Notes: generated by a model from the letters alone, not told the origin. 64,000 nt of DNA from an uncultured Lachnospiraceae bacterium (GCA_904395885.1 CAJFOF010000001.1:1-64000); one strand, 5' to 3'. Counted from the stretch's first letter, positions 17,621 through 25,630 are shown. A program made the numbers and translations.

Positions 17621-18319
17621 TCAATCAAACCGTCGGCACAGAGCGTATTTGGAACAGGCCGCCGCCTGCCTCCCGGCCACCTGTACCGCCATGCGAACAA
17701 GATCCGGCAAAAACGCATCGTATTTGATTTCCAGCACCGTTCCAAACTCCATTGCACGCAGATAAAAAATTTCCGAATTCAAAAAATCCACACTCCCAAG
17801 GCCTGTGCGGATGTCCCGATCCAGGGTGATCCGCACGTTGCCGGGCGCATAGAGAAAGGCCTCTCTGTCGTAACGGACGATGGTCTTCGGCCGCAGCCCT
17901 CTCCCTTTTAATTTGCTGTAAAGCTCTATGAAAAGCGGTTCACCCGAGTCCAGCAGAAATTCATAGCTGCCAGAAAGCAGCTTCTCTGCCTGTTCCCGGG
18001 ACATCCGTGTGCTGCGCTTGCCGCACATGCCGTTTACCTTGTACTTCTTTTCCAGCCGGATAAAAGAAAGATCCGCCCCATAATACCGCAGACGAAATTT
18101 TTCCCGTCGATTTACTCCGTCGATTTTCTCCCGCAGGGCACTGTCATAAGGCGTATCAAAATACAGGCTGGTCACTCGGTACGTACCACACGGACCGGCA
18201 TTTTTGTCATGTATAAACAGCTTGCGAAGCCTCTGGGAAAGCACCAGATCTTCCTGAGGGTTGATCTGGTGCTTCAGCTCATGCCGAAGGGAAACTGCTT
18301 TGATCGGCTCAATCGTCAT
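17621..18319 (-). CDS. VTC-domain polyphosphate polymerase
   Basis: 232 residues. VTC domains make inorganic polyphosphate from ATP inside a basic tunnel. Tunnel features are visible: RHELKH near the start, SLYFDTP, REKFRLRYYG, LEKKYKVNG, TIVRYDREAF, ITLDRDIR and VLEIKYD near the C-terminus. There is no SPX domain, as usual in bacteria. The ATG at 18319 lies 11 nt inside the end of the lipoprotein gene and follows GGAG by 9 nt; longer in-frame starts would read through the acidic repeat DNA and are unlikely. Coupling to the lipoprotein and DUF4956 genes indicates one complex or pathway. Confidence 0.85.
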   Translation of the reverse strand: MTIEPIKAVSLRHELKHQINPQEDLVLSQRLRKLFIHDKNAGPCGTYRVTSLYFDTPYDSALREKIDGVNRREKFRLRYYGADLSFIRLEKKYKVNGMCGKRSTRMSREQAEKLLSGSYEFLLDSGEPLFIELYSKLKGRGLRPKTIVRYDREAFLYAPGNVRITLDRDIRTGLGSVDFLNSEIFYLRAMEFGTVLEIKYDAFLPDLVRMAVQVAGRQAAACSKYALCRRFD

Positions 18320-19367
18320 AGTCGGTATCTCCGTCATCATCGTCGTCATCGTAATCGGTATCGTCATCATAGTCCGTGTCATCGTAATCGGTCACGCCGT
18401 CGTTGTTCGGGCCGTAGTCCGTGTCATTGTAATCGGTCACGCCGTCGTTGTTCGGACCGTAGTCCGTGTCATCGTAGTCCGTCACGCCGTCGTTGTTCGG
18501 GCCGTAGTCCGTGTCATTGTAATCGGTCACGCCGTCGTTGTTCGGGCCGTAGTCCGTGTCATTGTAATCGGTCACGCCGTCGTTGTTCGGGCCGTAGTCC
18601 GTGTCATCGTAGTCCGTGATGCCGCCGGAGGCTTGGTCTCCAACCTGCGTGCCAACAGTCCTGTGTTCTGCCTTCACAACCTTCCCGGTCACAGCATGGA
18701 TATCGTAATCATACTCAGCGCCGTCTACGGTGAATTCCAGTTCAAAAACCGGGGTTCCGTCATCGTGATCGAATTCCTTGTCGTCGAACACTGCGCCCTC
18801 GACTTCGACATTCGCCTGGGTAAGCGCAATTTCCTGTGCCTTCTCCAGAGTGATGTAGGGGGATGGCTTTCCGTTTTTGGCATAAGCCGGGTCGTAGTCA
18901 TCGTGGTCAATGGTTACGATGTCTGAAGAAAGACTTAACTCCTTTACGGCTTCCTGAGTGCTGGCGCTCATATTCGCCAGAAAATCGCTGCTGGGAAGCA
19001 CTGAGCCGGGTTCCAACTGCAGGATGATGTTCTTTTTGCTGCCGTCAATATCCTCCACGAAAAAACCGGCTTCATGGATTTCGACAATCAGATCCTTTAA
19101 AACCTCATCACAGCTTTTTCCAATATAGTCCGGATAGGCCTCCACAATGCCTTTTCCGTCATCGTTCCGACCAGTCAGAGCGGTAACCGTGCCATTCCTG
19201 CTGTATTCGATCTGGATTTCCGGATTAACACTCAAGGTAAGGGTACCGGTTTCCTTCAGCGCTGTTCCTTCCTGCGCCGATGCCCCGCATCCGGCCAGAA
19301 GGACTGCCGAAGCGACAGCCAGGGAAGAGACCGCTGCAAAAAGTGTTCTTCTCAATTTCATATTCAT
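18309..19367 (-). CDS. lipoprotein with RsgI-like domain, PepSY domain and acidic tandem repeats
   Basis: 352 residues. Start at 19367 follows GAGAGGAGCA. A lipobox (LLAGC, Cys27) marks a lipoprotein. Residues about 40-140 (LTLSVNPEIQIEYSRNG and onward) match the extracytoplasmic domain of the neighbouring RsgI. Residues about 190-260 form a PepSY domain (ITLEKAQEIALTQA). The C-terminus holds five perfect-length 15-residue repeats TDYxDTDYGPNNDGV followed by an almost pure Asp/Tyr tail. The tail could bind Ca2+ or be phosphorylated on Thr/Tyr; both are inference. It has its own candidate SigI promoter and starts the VTC-DUF4956-cotH operon. Confidence 0.85.
   Translation of the reverse strand: MNMKLRRTLFAAVSSLAVASAVLLAGCGASAQEGTALKETGTLTLSVNPEIQIEYSRNGTVTALTGRNDDGKGIVEAYPDYIGKSCDEVLKDLIVEIHEAGFFVEDIDGSKKNIILQLEPGSVLPSSDFLANMSASTQEAVKELSLSSDIVTIDHDDYDPAYAKNGKPSPYITLEKAQEIALTQANVEVEGAVFDDKEFDHDDGTPVFELEFTVDGAEYDYDIHAVTGKVVKAEHRTVGTQVGDQASGGITDYDDTDYGPNNDGVTDYNDTDYGPNNDGVTDYNDTDYGPNNDGVTDYDDTDYGPNNDGVTDYNDTDYGPNNDGVTDYDDTDYDDDTDYDDDDDDGDTDYDD
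18372..18617. repeat. 45-bp tandem repeat, five copies plus a partial sixth
   Basis: Five consecutive 45-nt units (18372-18596) and a 21-nt partial sixth encode the acidic repeats of the lipoprotein. Copies differ at few positions, mostly the Asn/Asp codon, implying recent expansion or homogenisation. Copy number is likely to vary between strains. Confidence 0.95.
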
Positions 19368-19421
19368 TGCTCCTCTCAAATTATAGTTGAATTGGCTTTT
19401 GTTTTGCTTACACTTATAGAT

Positions 19422-19449
19422 TACGGGAGCGAGCATTGAAAACCGGGGT
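19422..19449 (-). promoter_or_regulatory. candidate SigI-type promoter of the lipoprotein-VTC-DUF4956-cotH operon
   Basis: On the minus strand ACCCC (19449-19445), 19-nt spacer, CGTA (19425-19422), followed by ATCTATA. The same elements with the same spacing precede sigI. SigI-family promoters are known to have ACCC-type -35 and CGAA/CGTA-type -10 boxes. It lies in the gap after the rsgI stop, about 55 nt before the lipoprotein start. Confidence 0.65.
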
Positions 19450-19472
19450 AAGATGGAAAATTTTTTGGGATT

Positions 19473-20447
19473 TTAATCCTCGTCATCGCCGTAATCTGAA
19501 TCATCATTGTTACTGCCATCGTCGTCATCGTAGCTGCTGTCGCCGTTCTCCTCTAAATCATCATCGCTGTCGTTGCCTGGAGCATAATCGGTATTTCCGT
19601 CCGTATAATCGGTGACGCCGTCGTTGCCGGAGCCATAGTCCGTATCCACATACGCCGGTGTACTGCTGGCCGGCGGCGTATGGTCAGTGACGCCGTCGTT
19701 GCTCGTTCCGTAATCCGTATTGTCATAATCAGTGGTAGCGGAAGGCGTCGGAGGTACAATCTCCGGCCGGGATGATTCGGACGGCGGAGGCGATGTGGAT
19801 GCTGGTTGAGAAGAAGTTGGCTGAAATGAGTCCGGAGAGGAACTGTTCTCCGGATTTTCTTGCCCTTGCCCGTCTTTATGTTTAACAATTTCGATCGTGA
19901 TGGTAATCCGGCCGTCCAAATGCTCCGTTACCTTGGTACGAAGCTCTGTTCCATACTCTTGGAACAGAGCTTCGTCCGGGGAATCAATGGAGAACGAAAC
20001 CTTGCCGCCCTCGGAAAGAAAGCCCATCTCAATTGCCCTGTCAATCAGCTCGTCTGCGACGATTACCTTGTCTTTCCCCTTGCCATCGTAGCCTTCCAGC
20101 AGAATTTCTCCATCTTCATTTGCCCCTGAAAGTTTCACCACTATTCCCCGCCGATTCAGATCCATCTGCACTTCCGGGTTGATGGTCAGGTATATGGATG
20201 AATAAGGCTGCAGATAATTCTGGTAATGACTAATGCCAAAGAACAGCAGGAAACAGGCGGCAGCTGCCGCAATGCTGCTGATCCAACGCATAGTATGCCG
20301 TTGCCTTTTCGGTGTTTCCTTCATCAGCACCGGGGCATACACAGTCTGCCCCATTTCGTATCGAAGATTGGCTGCTTTTAGGAAACGCCCTTCTTCATCC
20401 AGAAGAACCGCGTAGCTGGGGTGGCATTCCATAACCAGGTATCTCAT
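19473..20447 (-). CDS. rsgI: RsgI-family anti-sigma factor with acidic ectodomain
   Basis: 324 residues. The N-terminal ~45 residues (YLVMECHPSYAVLLDEEGRFLKAANL) are the cytoplasmic RsgI_N sigma-binding domain; one membrane helix spans about 54-72; an extracytoplasmic RsgI-type domain (YLTINPEVQMDLNRRG onward) covers about 83-190. Then comes a Ser/Pro-rich linker and a tail with DNTDYGTSNDGVTDH, VDTDYGSGNDGVTDY and long Asp/Glu/Asn runs, matching the repeats of the lipoprotein. The start overlaps the sigI stop by 1 nt. It presumably holds SigI at the membrane and releases it on an envelope signal sensed by the tail. Confidence 0.85.
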   Translation of the reverse strand: MRYLVMECHPSYAVLLDEEGRFLKAANLRYEMGQTVYAPVLMKETPKRQRHTMRWISSIAAAAACFLLFFGISHYQNYLQPYSSIYLTINPEVQMDLNRRGIVVKLSGANEDGEILLEGYDGKGKDKVIVADELIDRAIEMGFLSEGGKVSFSIDSPDEALFQEYGTELRTKVTEHLDGRITITIEIVKHKDGQGQENPENSSSPDSFQPTSSQPASTSPPPSESSRPEIVPPTPSATTDYDNTDYGTSNDGVTDHTPPASSTPAYVDTDYGSGNDGVTDYTDGNTDYAPGNDSDDDLEENGDSSYDDDDGSNNDDSDYGDDED

Positions 20448-21169
20448 TATACTGCCACTCCTTTCATCACCTGTTTCAAATGCCCGCGGATGATTTCATA
20501 CCCATTGGTATAAATCAGAAGCAGGGCCACCATATATTTGCGGTGCCGTTCCAATGTTTTACGCTCCACACCACTGCCGGCTGCCAGCGGCCCAATTGGC
20601 AGCTTCTTTGTTCTCAAGAGATCATTCAGCAGTTCCGGGGTTGCCCCGGCATACTGCAGGGCCTTACGGCAGGCGTCCAGCGTGCGCTGCTGTCTGGGAC
20701 AATTGTCTGCTACATCGCTGAGGCTAACGCCAAATTCCTGCATTTGCCGCGTCAGCTCCTCGATTTCCGAGCGGGTCGCATCTCGTGCCGCCATTTCCTC
20801 GTGCGGCTCCCTTTTATCCGCCAGCGTCTCGCCCAGAGTCTTATCGTCTTCCCCTGTTGGCGCGTCCAACGAGACGACGCGGCTGTGCCGCTGTTCCATG
20901 CGGCTGTAGTCGATCAGTCGGCTTCGAATCAACAGGGCGGCGTATTTCAGGAAGGCACCACGAGTGCGGGAATACCCGTTGATTGCCTCGTGAAAAGCGA
21001 TCATGGCAATGCTCAGTTCATCGTCATGCCCTTCAATAGGGGGGCGCTTTAAAAATTTTGCCGTTTCCGTTTTGATAAAGGGAATGTATGTACTGATCAG
21101 CCGATCCGCCGCCTGTACATCTTCCTTTGCCGCATAGACCTGCTGAACGATTTTATGCTCATCATTCAT
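20447..21169 (-). CDS. sigI: RNA polymerase sigma factor, SigI family
   Basis: 240 residues. The region-2-like core includes FIKTETAKFLKR, DDELSIAMIAFHEAINGY and AFLKYAALLIRSRLIDYSR; the C-terminal part has RKTLERHRKYMVALLLIYTNGY, the conserved SigI DNA-binding end. SigI responds to heat or polysaccharide signals in other Firmicutes and is controlled by RsgI. The GGGAGGG site lies 11 nt before the ATG. Two matching candidate promoters in the island suggest autoregulation and control of the downstream operon. Confidence 0.88.
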   Translation of the reverse strand: MNDEHKIVQQVYAAKEDVQAADRLISTYIPFIKTETAKFLKRPPIEGHDDELSIAMIAFHEAINGYSRTRGAFLKYAALLIRSRLIDYSRMEQRHSRVVSLDAPTGEDDKTLGETLADKREPHEEMAARDATRSEIEELTRQMQEFGVSLSDVADNCPRQQRTLDACRKALQYAGATPELLNDLLRTKKLPIGPLAAGSGVERKTLERHRKYMVALLLIYTNGYEIIRGHLKQVMKGVAV

Positions 21170-21417
21170 GCAGCAGAAATCCCTCCCAGTATAATAATGG
21201 CGCAGTCAAGAATGACTGCTGAGTTAACAGTTCCCTTCTGTATATAGAATACGATCCCTGTTTTCTAAAAACGGGGTCGATATATCATAATTTTCAAATC
21301 GTATGCATACAGAAATCCAGTGTAATAATACAGCCCTTTCTATTCAGCCACAATCATGAACAAGTTAAATTTGTGTAAATTGAATGTAAAATTGAAAACA
21401 CCCGGTTTATGTACAAA
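21170..21417 (-). other. sigI upstream region
   Basis: No gene seen. It holds the candidate SigI promoter (21250-21277), an imperfect palindrome overlapping it (CCCGTTTTTAGAAAACAGGG), and a 5'-UTR hairpin GCAGTCA/TGACTGC at about 21202-21219 before the ribosome site. Confidence 0.6.
21250..21277 (-). promoter_or_regulatory. candidate SigI-type promoter of sigI-rsgI
   Basis: On the minus strand ACCCC (21277-21273), 19-nt spacer, CGTA (21253-21250), followed by TTCTATA. It matches the element at 19422-19449 in both boxes, spacing and the G-TTTT and TCTATA flanks. Confidence 0.65.
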
Positions 21418-21470
21418 AAAAGAAACAATCTAAGGGCTTTTTTAATTCTCTGCCTTAGCTTGTTTCTTTT
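21415..21470 (-). terminator. terminator after the nicotinamidase gene
   Basis: An 18-bp stem with one mismatch (21453-21470 with 21418-21435) around a 17-nt loop, followed on the minus strand by TTTTTT. It lies inside the right end of the island, 36 nt beyond the gene stop. Confidence 0.75.
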
Positions 21471-21493
21471 CAAAGTGTTAGAAATAAATGCAA

Positions 21494-21520
21494 CAACCCG
21501 GTTTTTCATTTCACCGTGAT
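21494..21520 (+). repeat. 27-bp direct repeat, right copy, inside the 3' end of the nicotinamidase gene
   Basis: Identical to 15429-15455. It covers the last five codons including the stop and 12 nt beyond, so this copy keeps the gene intact. Confidence 0.9.
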
Positions 21521-22018
21521 CTGACATGCCTCCATCGCTCTCAGCGCCGTCTCATGGCTGTCAGATGTGACCCCCGCACAGCAGGATGAATCTACGCTGA
21601 TCTCCGCCTCCGGCAGGTATGCCTGCAGCAAAAAGGCATTGGCGATGACGCAGATGTCTGTGCACAGTCCTACCAGCTCGATCTTTTCGTAGCCCCTGGA
21701 AGCCGCGTAGGATCCCAGTTCCGTACTCCCAAAGGTCGTTTTCTCAAAATACCGGCCTTTTACATCACCCAGCTCGTCGCACAGTTCCCAGCCGTCAGTC
21801 TCTGCGATACAGTGGGGTACGGGAAGCCGCTTTCCCTCGCGCGTAGACAGGTAATCCTCCCCGTGGGTATCCAGGGTAAAGGCCACATCCCATCCGTCAG
21901 CCTGCCTGGAAAGGATTTTTTCCTTCACCGCAGGCACGATCGCTCTGGCTTCCTCTGTCCCCAGACTCCCATCAATAAAATCTTTCTGCATATCTACTAC
22001 TACCAGCAATCTTTTCAT
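21506..22018 (-). CDS. nicotinamidase-like cysteine hydrolase
   Basis: 170 residues from the ATG at 22018, which follows GGAGG by 5 nt. The isochorismatase fold shows the catalytic Asp9 (VVVDMQKDF), Lys93 (FEKTTFG) and Cys123 (GLCTDICV), plus metal ligands Asp50, His52 and His69, the pattern of nicotinamidases that convert nicotinamide to nicotinate for NAD salvage. Its 3' end supplies the right direct repeat of the island. A related amide substrate is possible. It follows the alcohol dehydrogenase gene by about 90 nt. Confidence 0.85.
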   Translation of the reverse strand: MKRLLVVVDMQKDFIDGSLGTEEARAIVPAVKEKILSRQADGWDVAFTLDTHGEDYLSTREGKRLPVPHCIAETDGWELCDELGDVKGRYFEKTTFGSTELGSYAASRGYEKIELVGLCTDICVIANAFLLQAYLPEAEISVDSSCCAGVTSDSHETALRAMEACQITVK

Positions 22019-22109
22019 ATCCGCCTCCATCTGCCGCTGCCTGCGGCTCTTTTCATCACGGGCGCAACTGCCCTGCTTTCACTTATATCAGCTTTCCCGA
22101 AGGGACATC

Positions 22110-23150
22110 TCACATTTTTATTGCCCACTTGATAACCCCATCTTCTTTTTCTTCAAAAATCCGGTATGCTTCCATTATATTTTCAAAGGATGTTCTGTGG
22201 GTGATCAGACAGGTGGCGTCCAATTTTCCTTTTTCGATCAGTTTCATGATCTCCGGACAATCACAGGCGTCTACACCCCCGGTCTTAAACGTCAGATTCT
22301 TTCCGTACATCTGAGGCAGAGGCAGCATCTGACCTTCTTCATACATAGCCACCAGACACACCGTACCATTTGGCCGGGCAGTCTCCCAAGCCAGTTGAAA
22401 CGTATCTTTCCCTCCGGCAGCTTCAATAACCACATCCGCCCCCCGGCCCTCTGTCTGCTTCCTTATTTCATCCTGAATATCAGCCCTCTCAGAATTCAGA
22501 ATCAAGTCAGCCAGCCCCTTCTCTTTGGCTAAGAACAGGCGATTCTCCAACAAATCAACCGCAATAATTTTTGACGGCTGGTACAGTCTGGCGGCCATCA
22601 TACTGCAAAGCCCCGTCGGACCGGCGCCTAAAATCACAACGGTATCGCCCTTTTTGATTTCTCCAATTTTTGCAGACCAGTATCCGGTGGAGAGCAGATC
22701 CCCGGTAAACAGCGCCTGTTCATCCGTCACATTGTCCGGAATCAGAGTCAGACCGTTGTCGCCATAGGGAATCCTGACATATTCAGCCTGACCTCCGTCA
22801 ATCCGGCAGCCCAGAGCCCATCCTCCTGACGGGTCTGTACAGTTATTGACATACCCTCTCTTGCAGTAAAAGCACTGACCGCAGAATGTCTCCACATTAA
22901 CCGCCACCCGATCTCCTGGCCTTACGTTTTTTACCTTGGATCCGGTCCGGACTACTTTCCCTACAAATTCATGTCCCAAAATAACGCCGGGAATCGCCCT
23001 CGGCACAGCACCATGTTTGATATGAATATCGCTGGAACAGATTGTGGTCATCGTGACCTGAAGGATCACATCCTCATTCTCCCTGATCTCCGGCATGGGT
23101 CTTTCCTCCACGCCGATCCGCCCATTTCCCTGATACACAACTGCTCTCAT
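22110..23150 (-). CDS. zinc-dependent alcohol dehydrogenase family protein
   Basis: 346 residues of the medium-chain dehydrogenase family. Catalytic zinc ligands are seen in CSSDIHIKHG and GHEFVGKV; the structural zinc lobe is CGQCFYCKRGYVNNC; the NAD(P) site is VVILGAGPTGLCSMMAA. It resembles threonine/sorbitol-type and alcohol dehydrogenases; the substrate cannot be read from sequence. The start overlaps the rarA stop by 4 nt, so it is coupled to a DNA-maintenance gene with no obvious functional link. Confidence 0.85.
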   Translation of the reverse strand: MRAVVYQGNGRIGVEERPMPEIRENEDVILQVTMTTICSSDIHIKHGAVPRAIPGVILGHEFVGKVVRTGSKVKNVRPGDRVAVNVETFCGQCFYCKRGYVNNCTDPSGGWALGCRIDGGQAEYVRIPYGDNGLTLIPDNVTDEQALFTGDLLSTGYWSAKIGEIKKGDTVVILGAGPTGLCSMMAARLYQPSKIIAVDLLENRLFLAKEKGLADLILNSERADIQDEIRKQTEGRGADVVIEAAGGKDTFQLAWETARPNGTVCLVAMYEEGQMLPLPQMYGKNLTFKTGGVDACDCPEIMKLIEKGKLDATCLITHRTSFENIMEAYRIFEEKEDGVIKWAIKM

Positions 23151-24463
23151 TCCTTCTCCTCCTCAGACCGAAAACGCTGAATTTCCTTTAACCGGCCATA
23201 TGCCCGGGCTTCCTGCCCTTCTCTGGTTGGCCTGTAGTACATCTTTCCGGCCAGAGAATCCGGAAGGCACTGCATGTGGGCAATTTTCTCTTCCGTATCG
23301 TGAGCGTAAATATACCCCTCTCCGTAGTGCAGCTCCTTCATAAGTCTGGTGGGCGCATTGCGGATTGCCAGTGGAACCGGCTCCGACAGCATCGTGAGAG
23401 CATCTGCTTTTGCCTCCTCATAAGCCCGATAGACAGAATTGGACCTGGGAGCCAGGGAAAGATATATCGCTGTCTGGGCAAGATTCAGACTGCACTCGGG
23501 CATTCCTAAAAAGTGGCTGGCCTGATAAGCAGCGACAGCGAGAGAAAGAGCCTGGGGATCAGCCATTCCCACATCTTCACTGGCAAACCGTATCATCCTG
23601 CGGGCGATATAGAGTGGATCCTCCCCTGCCTCCAGCATCCGGGCCAGCCAGTATACCGCCGCATCCGGGTCACTGTTTCGCATGGATTTATGGAGAGCCG
23701 AGATCAGATTGTAATGCTCCTCCCCCTTTTTGTCATATAAAAGGGACTTTTTGCTGATGCACTGCTCCAGAATTTCTTTTGTCACCACCGTTTTATCCGG
23801 CCGGATTTCCCCATTAATAACCGCCATCTCCAGAGTATTCAGGGCCGTTCTGGCGTCCCCGCTGGCAAACTCGGCGATCATCCAGAGAAGCTCCTCTGAG
23901 ATCTCGATGTTCAGATAACCCAACCCTTTTGGACTGGCAATGGCTCTCTTTAAAACTCCCACCATATCTTCAACGGTCAGAGCCTTCAAGACAAACACTT
24001 TGCACCTGGACAGCAAAGCGGCATTAATCTCAAAGGACGGGTTTTCCGTGGTAGCTCCAATCAGAATAATGCTTCCCTTCTCCACAAAGGGGAGAAAGGC
24101 ATCCTGCTGTGCTTTATTAAATCTGTGAATCTCATCTACAAATACTACAGTGCGAACGCCAGAGCGGCGGCCTTCCTCCGCCCTGGCCATGACTTCTTTG
24201 ATCTCTTTAATTCCGCTGGTCACTGCGCTGAAATTAACAAAAGACGCTCTGGTCTTAGCCGCAATAATACTGGCCAATGTGGTTTTTCCCACCCCCGGCG
24301 GCCCCCAGAATATCATAGAAGGAATTTTGTCCTGATCGATGAGCTGTCTCAGAATTTTTCCTTTTCCCACCAGGTGCTCTTGTCCCACAAATTCATCCAA
24401 ATCTGCAGGCCGCACCCGGCTGGCCAGCGGGCTTTCTGTTTCCTGATAGTCAAACAGAGACAT
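23147..24463 (-). CDS. rarA: replication-associated recombination protein A (MgsA/RarA)
   Basis: 438 residues from the ATG at 24463; a TTG 9 nt upstream would add three residues. AAA+ ATPase of the clamp-loader family that acts at stalled forks. Walker A GPPGVGKTT, Walker B with VFVDEIHRFNKAQQD, sensor GATTENPSFEINAALLSRC and the tetramerisation C-terminus ending with YRPTREGQEARAYGRL are typical. Downstream adh overlaps it by 4 nt. Confidence 0.93.
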   Translation of the reverse strand: MSLFDYQETESPLASRVRPADLDEFVGQEHLVGKGKILRQLIDQDKIPSMIFWGPPGVGKTTLASIIAAKTRASFVNFSAVTSGIKEIKEVMARAEEGRRSGVRTVVFVDEIHRFNKAQQDAFLPFVEKGSIILIGATTENPSFEINAALLSRCKVFVLKALTVEDMVGVLKRAIASPKGLGYLNIEISEELLWMIAEFASGDARTALNTLEMAVINGEIRPDKTVVTKEILEQCISKKSLLYDKKGEEHYNLISALHKSMRNSDPDAAVYWLARMLEAGEDPLYIARRMIRFASEDVGMADPQALSLAVAAYQASHFLGMPECSLNLAQTAIYLSLAPRSNSVYRAYEEAKADALTMLSEPVPLAIRNAPTRLMKELHYGEGYIYAHDTEEKIAHMQCLPDSLAGKMYYRPTREGQEARAYGRLKEIQRFRSEEEKE

Positions 24464-24492
24464 CTGTTCCAATTACCCACCCCCTTGTCCGG

Positions 24493-25431
24493 TCAAACAT
24501 TCAAGACAAATCGCAGCAGGCACAATAAAATGAAAAGGATTATCCCCGGATTGCCTGCTACAGTCCGGATTCTTCTGGAAAAGGTAATATGCGGAGCCGA
24601 CCACTCGTAGGGCGTCTGATACAGCCTTTTTTTCCTCCAAAAACAGCACAGAAGAATGATTCCGCTGATCGCAGCTCCCATCTGGATGCTGGCATACAAA
24701 GCCATCAGCCCTATCCCCATAATTCCCGCAATACCAGGCATCGCTTCCAGATTTCCGATAAGGAGAATCACTTCACTTCCCATAAAATTAATCGCCATAT
24801 GAATGGCAATGGTGCCAGATATTTTTCCCGTACGCACATATGCATACGCTAAAATCAATCCAATGCCGAAGGCGTAAAAAAACTGATAGAAATTGCCGTG
24901 CATCAGCCCAAACAGCAAAGCAGATACCAAAATTGCCGTCTTTTCTCCGTAGAGTAAAATCTTGTCAATTAAAAGTTTTCTGGTCAGCAGCTCCTCCACC
25001 ACCGGGGCGGCAATGACCGTCAGAATAAAGTTGAGCAGCGGGTTTGACTGCAGAATCACTGTTTCTACTACATTGGCGCCGGCTGCCGGACCGATAAAAA
25101 AGGCCAAAAGTGTTGAAATCATATTGCCGATCACGGCAACCCCTGTACATATAAGATACAAGCCGATCCATGATCCCACTTCCCATTTTTCCGTTTTTCT
25201 GATCGGGTCCGGATGAGGCACCGTCTGAAAAATCATCCATGCGACCGGAAAACCTATCAGGTACATGCAGATAGCATTGACTATAAGCTGCATATCTGCG
25301 CTGAAATATCCATGACCGATTACCGTGAATCCTGTGTAAATGGCGGTCATTGCGATTGCGGAACTAATCAAAAAAGCCGAAAGGGCCAACCCTGTCCTGG
25401 AAAAAATCCGGCTCCAACTCTTCTCGTTCAT
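24493..25431 (-). CDS. CPBP family intramembrane metalloprotease
   Basis: 312 residues with about eight hydrophobic segments. The Abi/CPBP motifs are complete: EELLTRK (motif 1), FGLMHGNFYQF (motif 2) and HMAINF (motif 3). Members cleave membrane-embedded substrates or confer bacteriocin immunity; the target here is unknown. AGGAGGATAATAC precedes the ATG. It ends 21 nt before rarA starts, so the two may be cotranscribed. Confidence 0.88.
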   Translation of the reverse strand: MNEKSWSRIFSRTGLALSAFLISSAIAMTAIYTGFTVIGHGYFSADMQLIVNAICMYLIGFPVAWMIFQTVPHPDPIRKTEKWEVGSWIGLYLICTGVAVIGNMISTLLAFFIGPAAGANVVETVILQSNPLLNFILTVIAAPVVEELLTRKLLIDKILLYGEKTAILVSALLFGLMHGNFYQFFYAFGIGLILAYAYVRTGKISGTIAIHMAINFMGSEVILLIGNLEAMPGIAGIMGIGLMALYASIQMGAAISGIILLCCFWRKKRLYQTPYEWSAPHITFSRRIRTVAGNPGIILFILLCLLRFVLNV

Positions 25432-25565
25432 GTATTATCCTCCTTGCCTGACCATGGTGTTCTTTTGCTTAGTATATCACATTGACCTATTTCCGTAAAC
25501 TCTTGGATTGACTCAACACAGTCTCCTATAAATAAACATGCCGCTTACAGCGATATCACCATATA

Positions 25566-25606
25566 GAAAAGCGAGGCGAAAACCGTCTTCTCCGTTTCGC
25601 CTCGCT
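25566..25606 (-). terminator. terminator of the rubredoxin gene
   Basis: AGCGAGGCGAAA (25570-25581) pairs with TTTCGCCTCGCT (25595-25606); the minus-strand transcript continues with TTTTC. Confidence 0.8.
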
Positions 25607-25630
25607 CTTCCTGCATATTACAGGTTCTGT

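Larger units (their letters stand above)
15429..21520. mobile_element. putative genomic island with a SigI regulon, bounded by 27-bp repeats
   Basis: A 6.1-kb block of six same-strand genes (cotH-like, DUF4956, VTC, acidic-repeat lipoprotein, rsgI, sigI) lies between perfect 27-bp direct repeats. One repeat is the 3' end of an intact gene, as in attachment sites of elements that integrate at gene ends. Removing the block and one repeat would place the nicotinamidase stop directly before the leuS promoter. No integrase or transposase gene is present, so mobility is inferred from the repeats only. Confidence 0.5.

Noticed and set aside
18372..18617. Possible CRISPR array because of regular 45-bp repeats.
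   Set aside because: Units are directly adjacent with no unique spacers, keep an open frame and encode the acidic repeat; no cas genes.
18261..18926. A 221-residue plus-strand frame rich in Val/Ile/Arg repeats across the 45-bp repeats.
   Set aside because: It is the antisense shadow of the lipoprotein repeat; composition is repetitive and there is no ribosome site.
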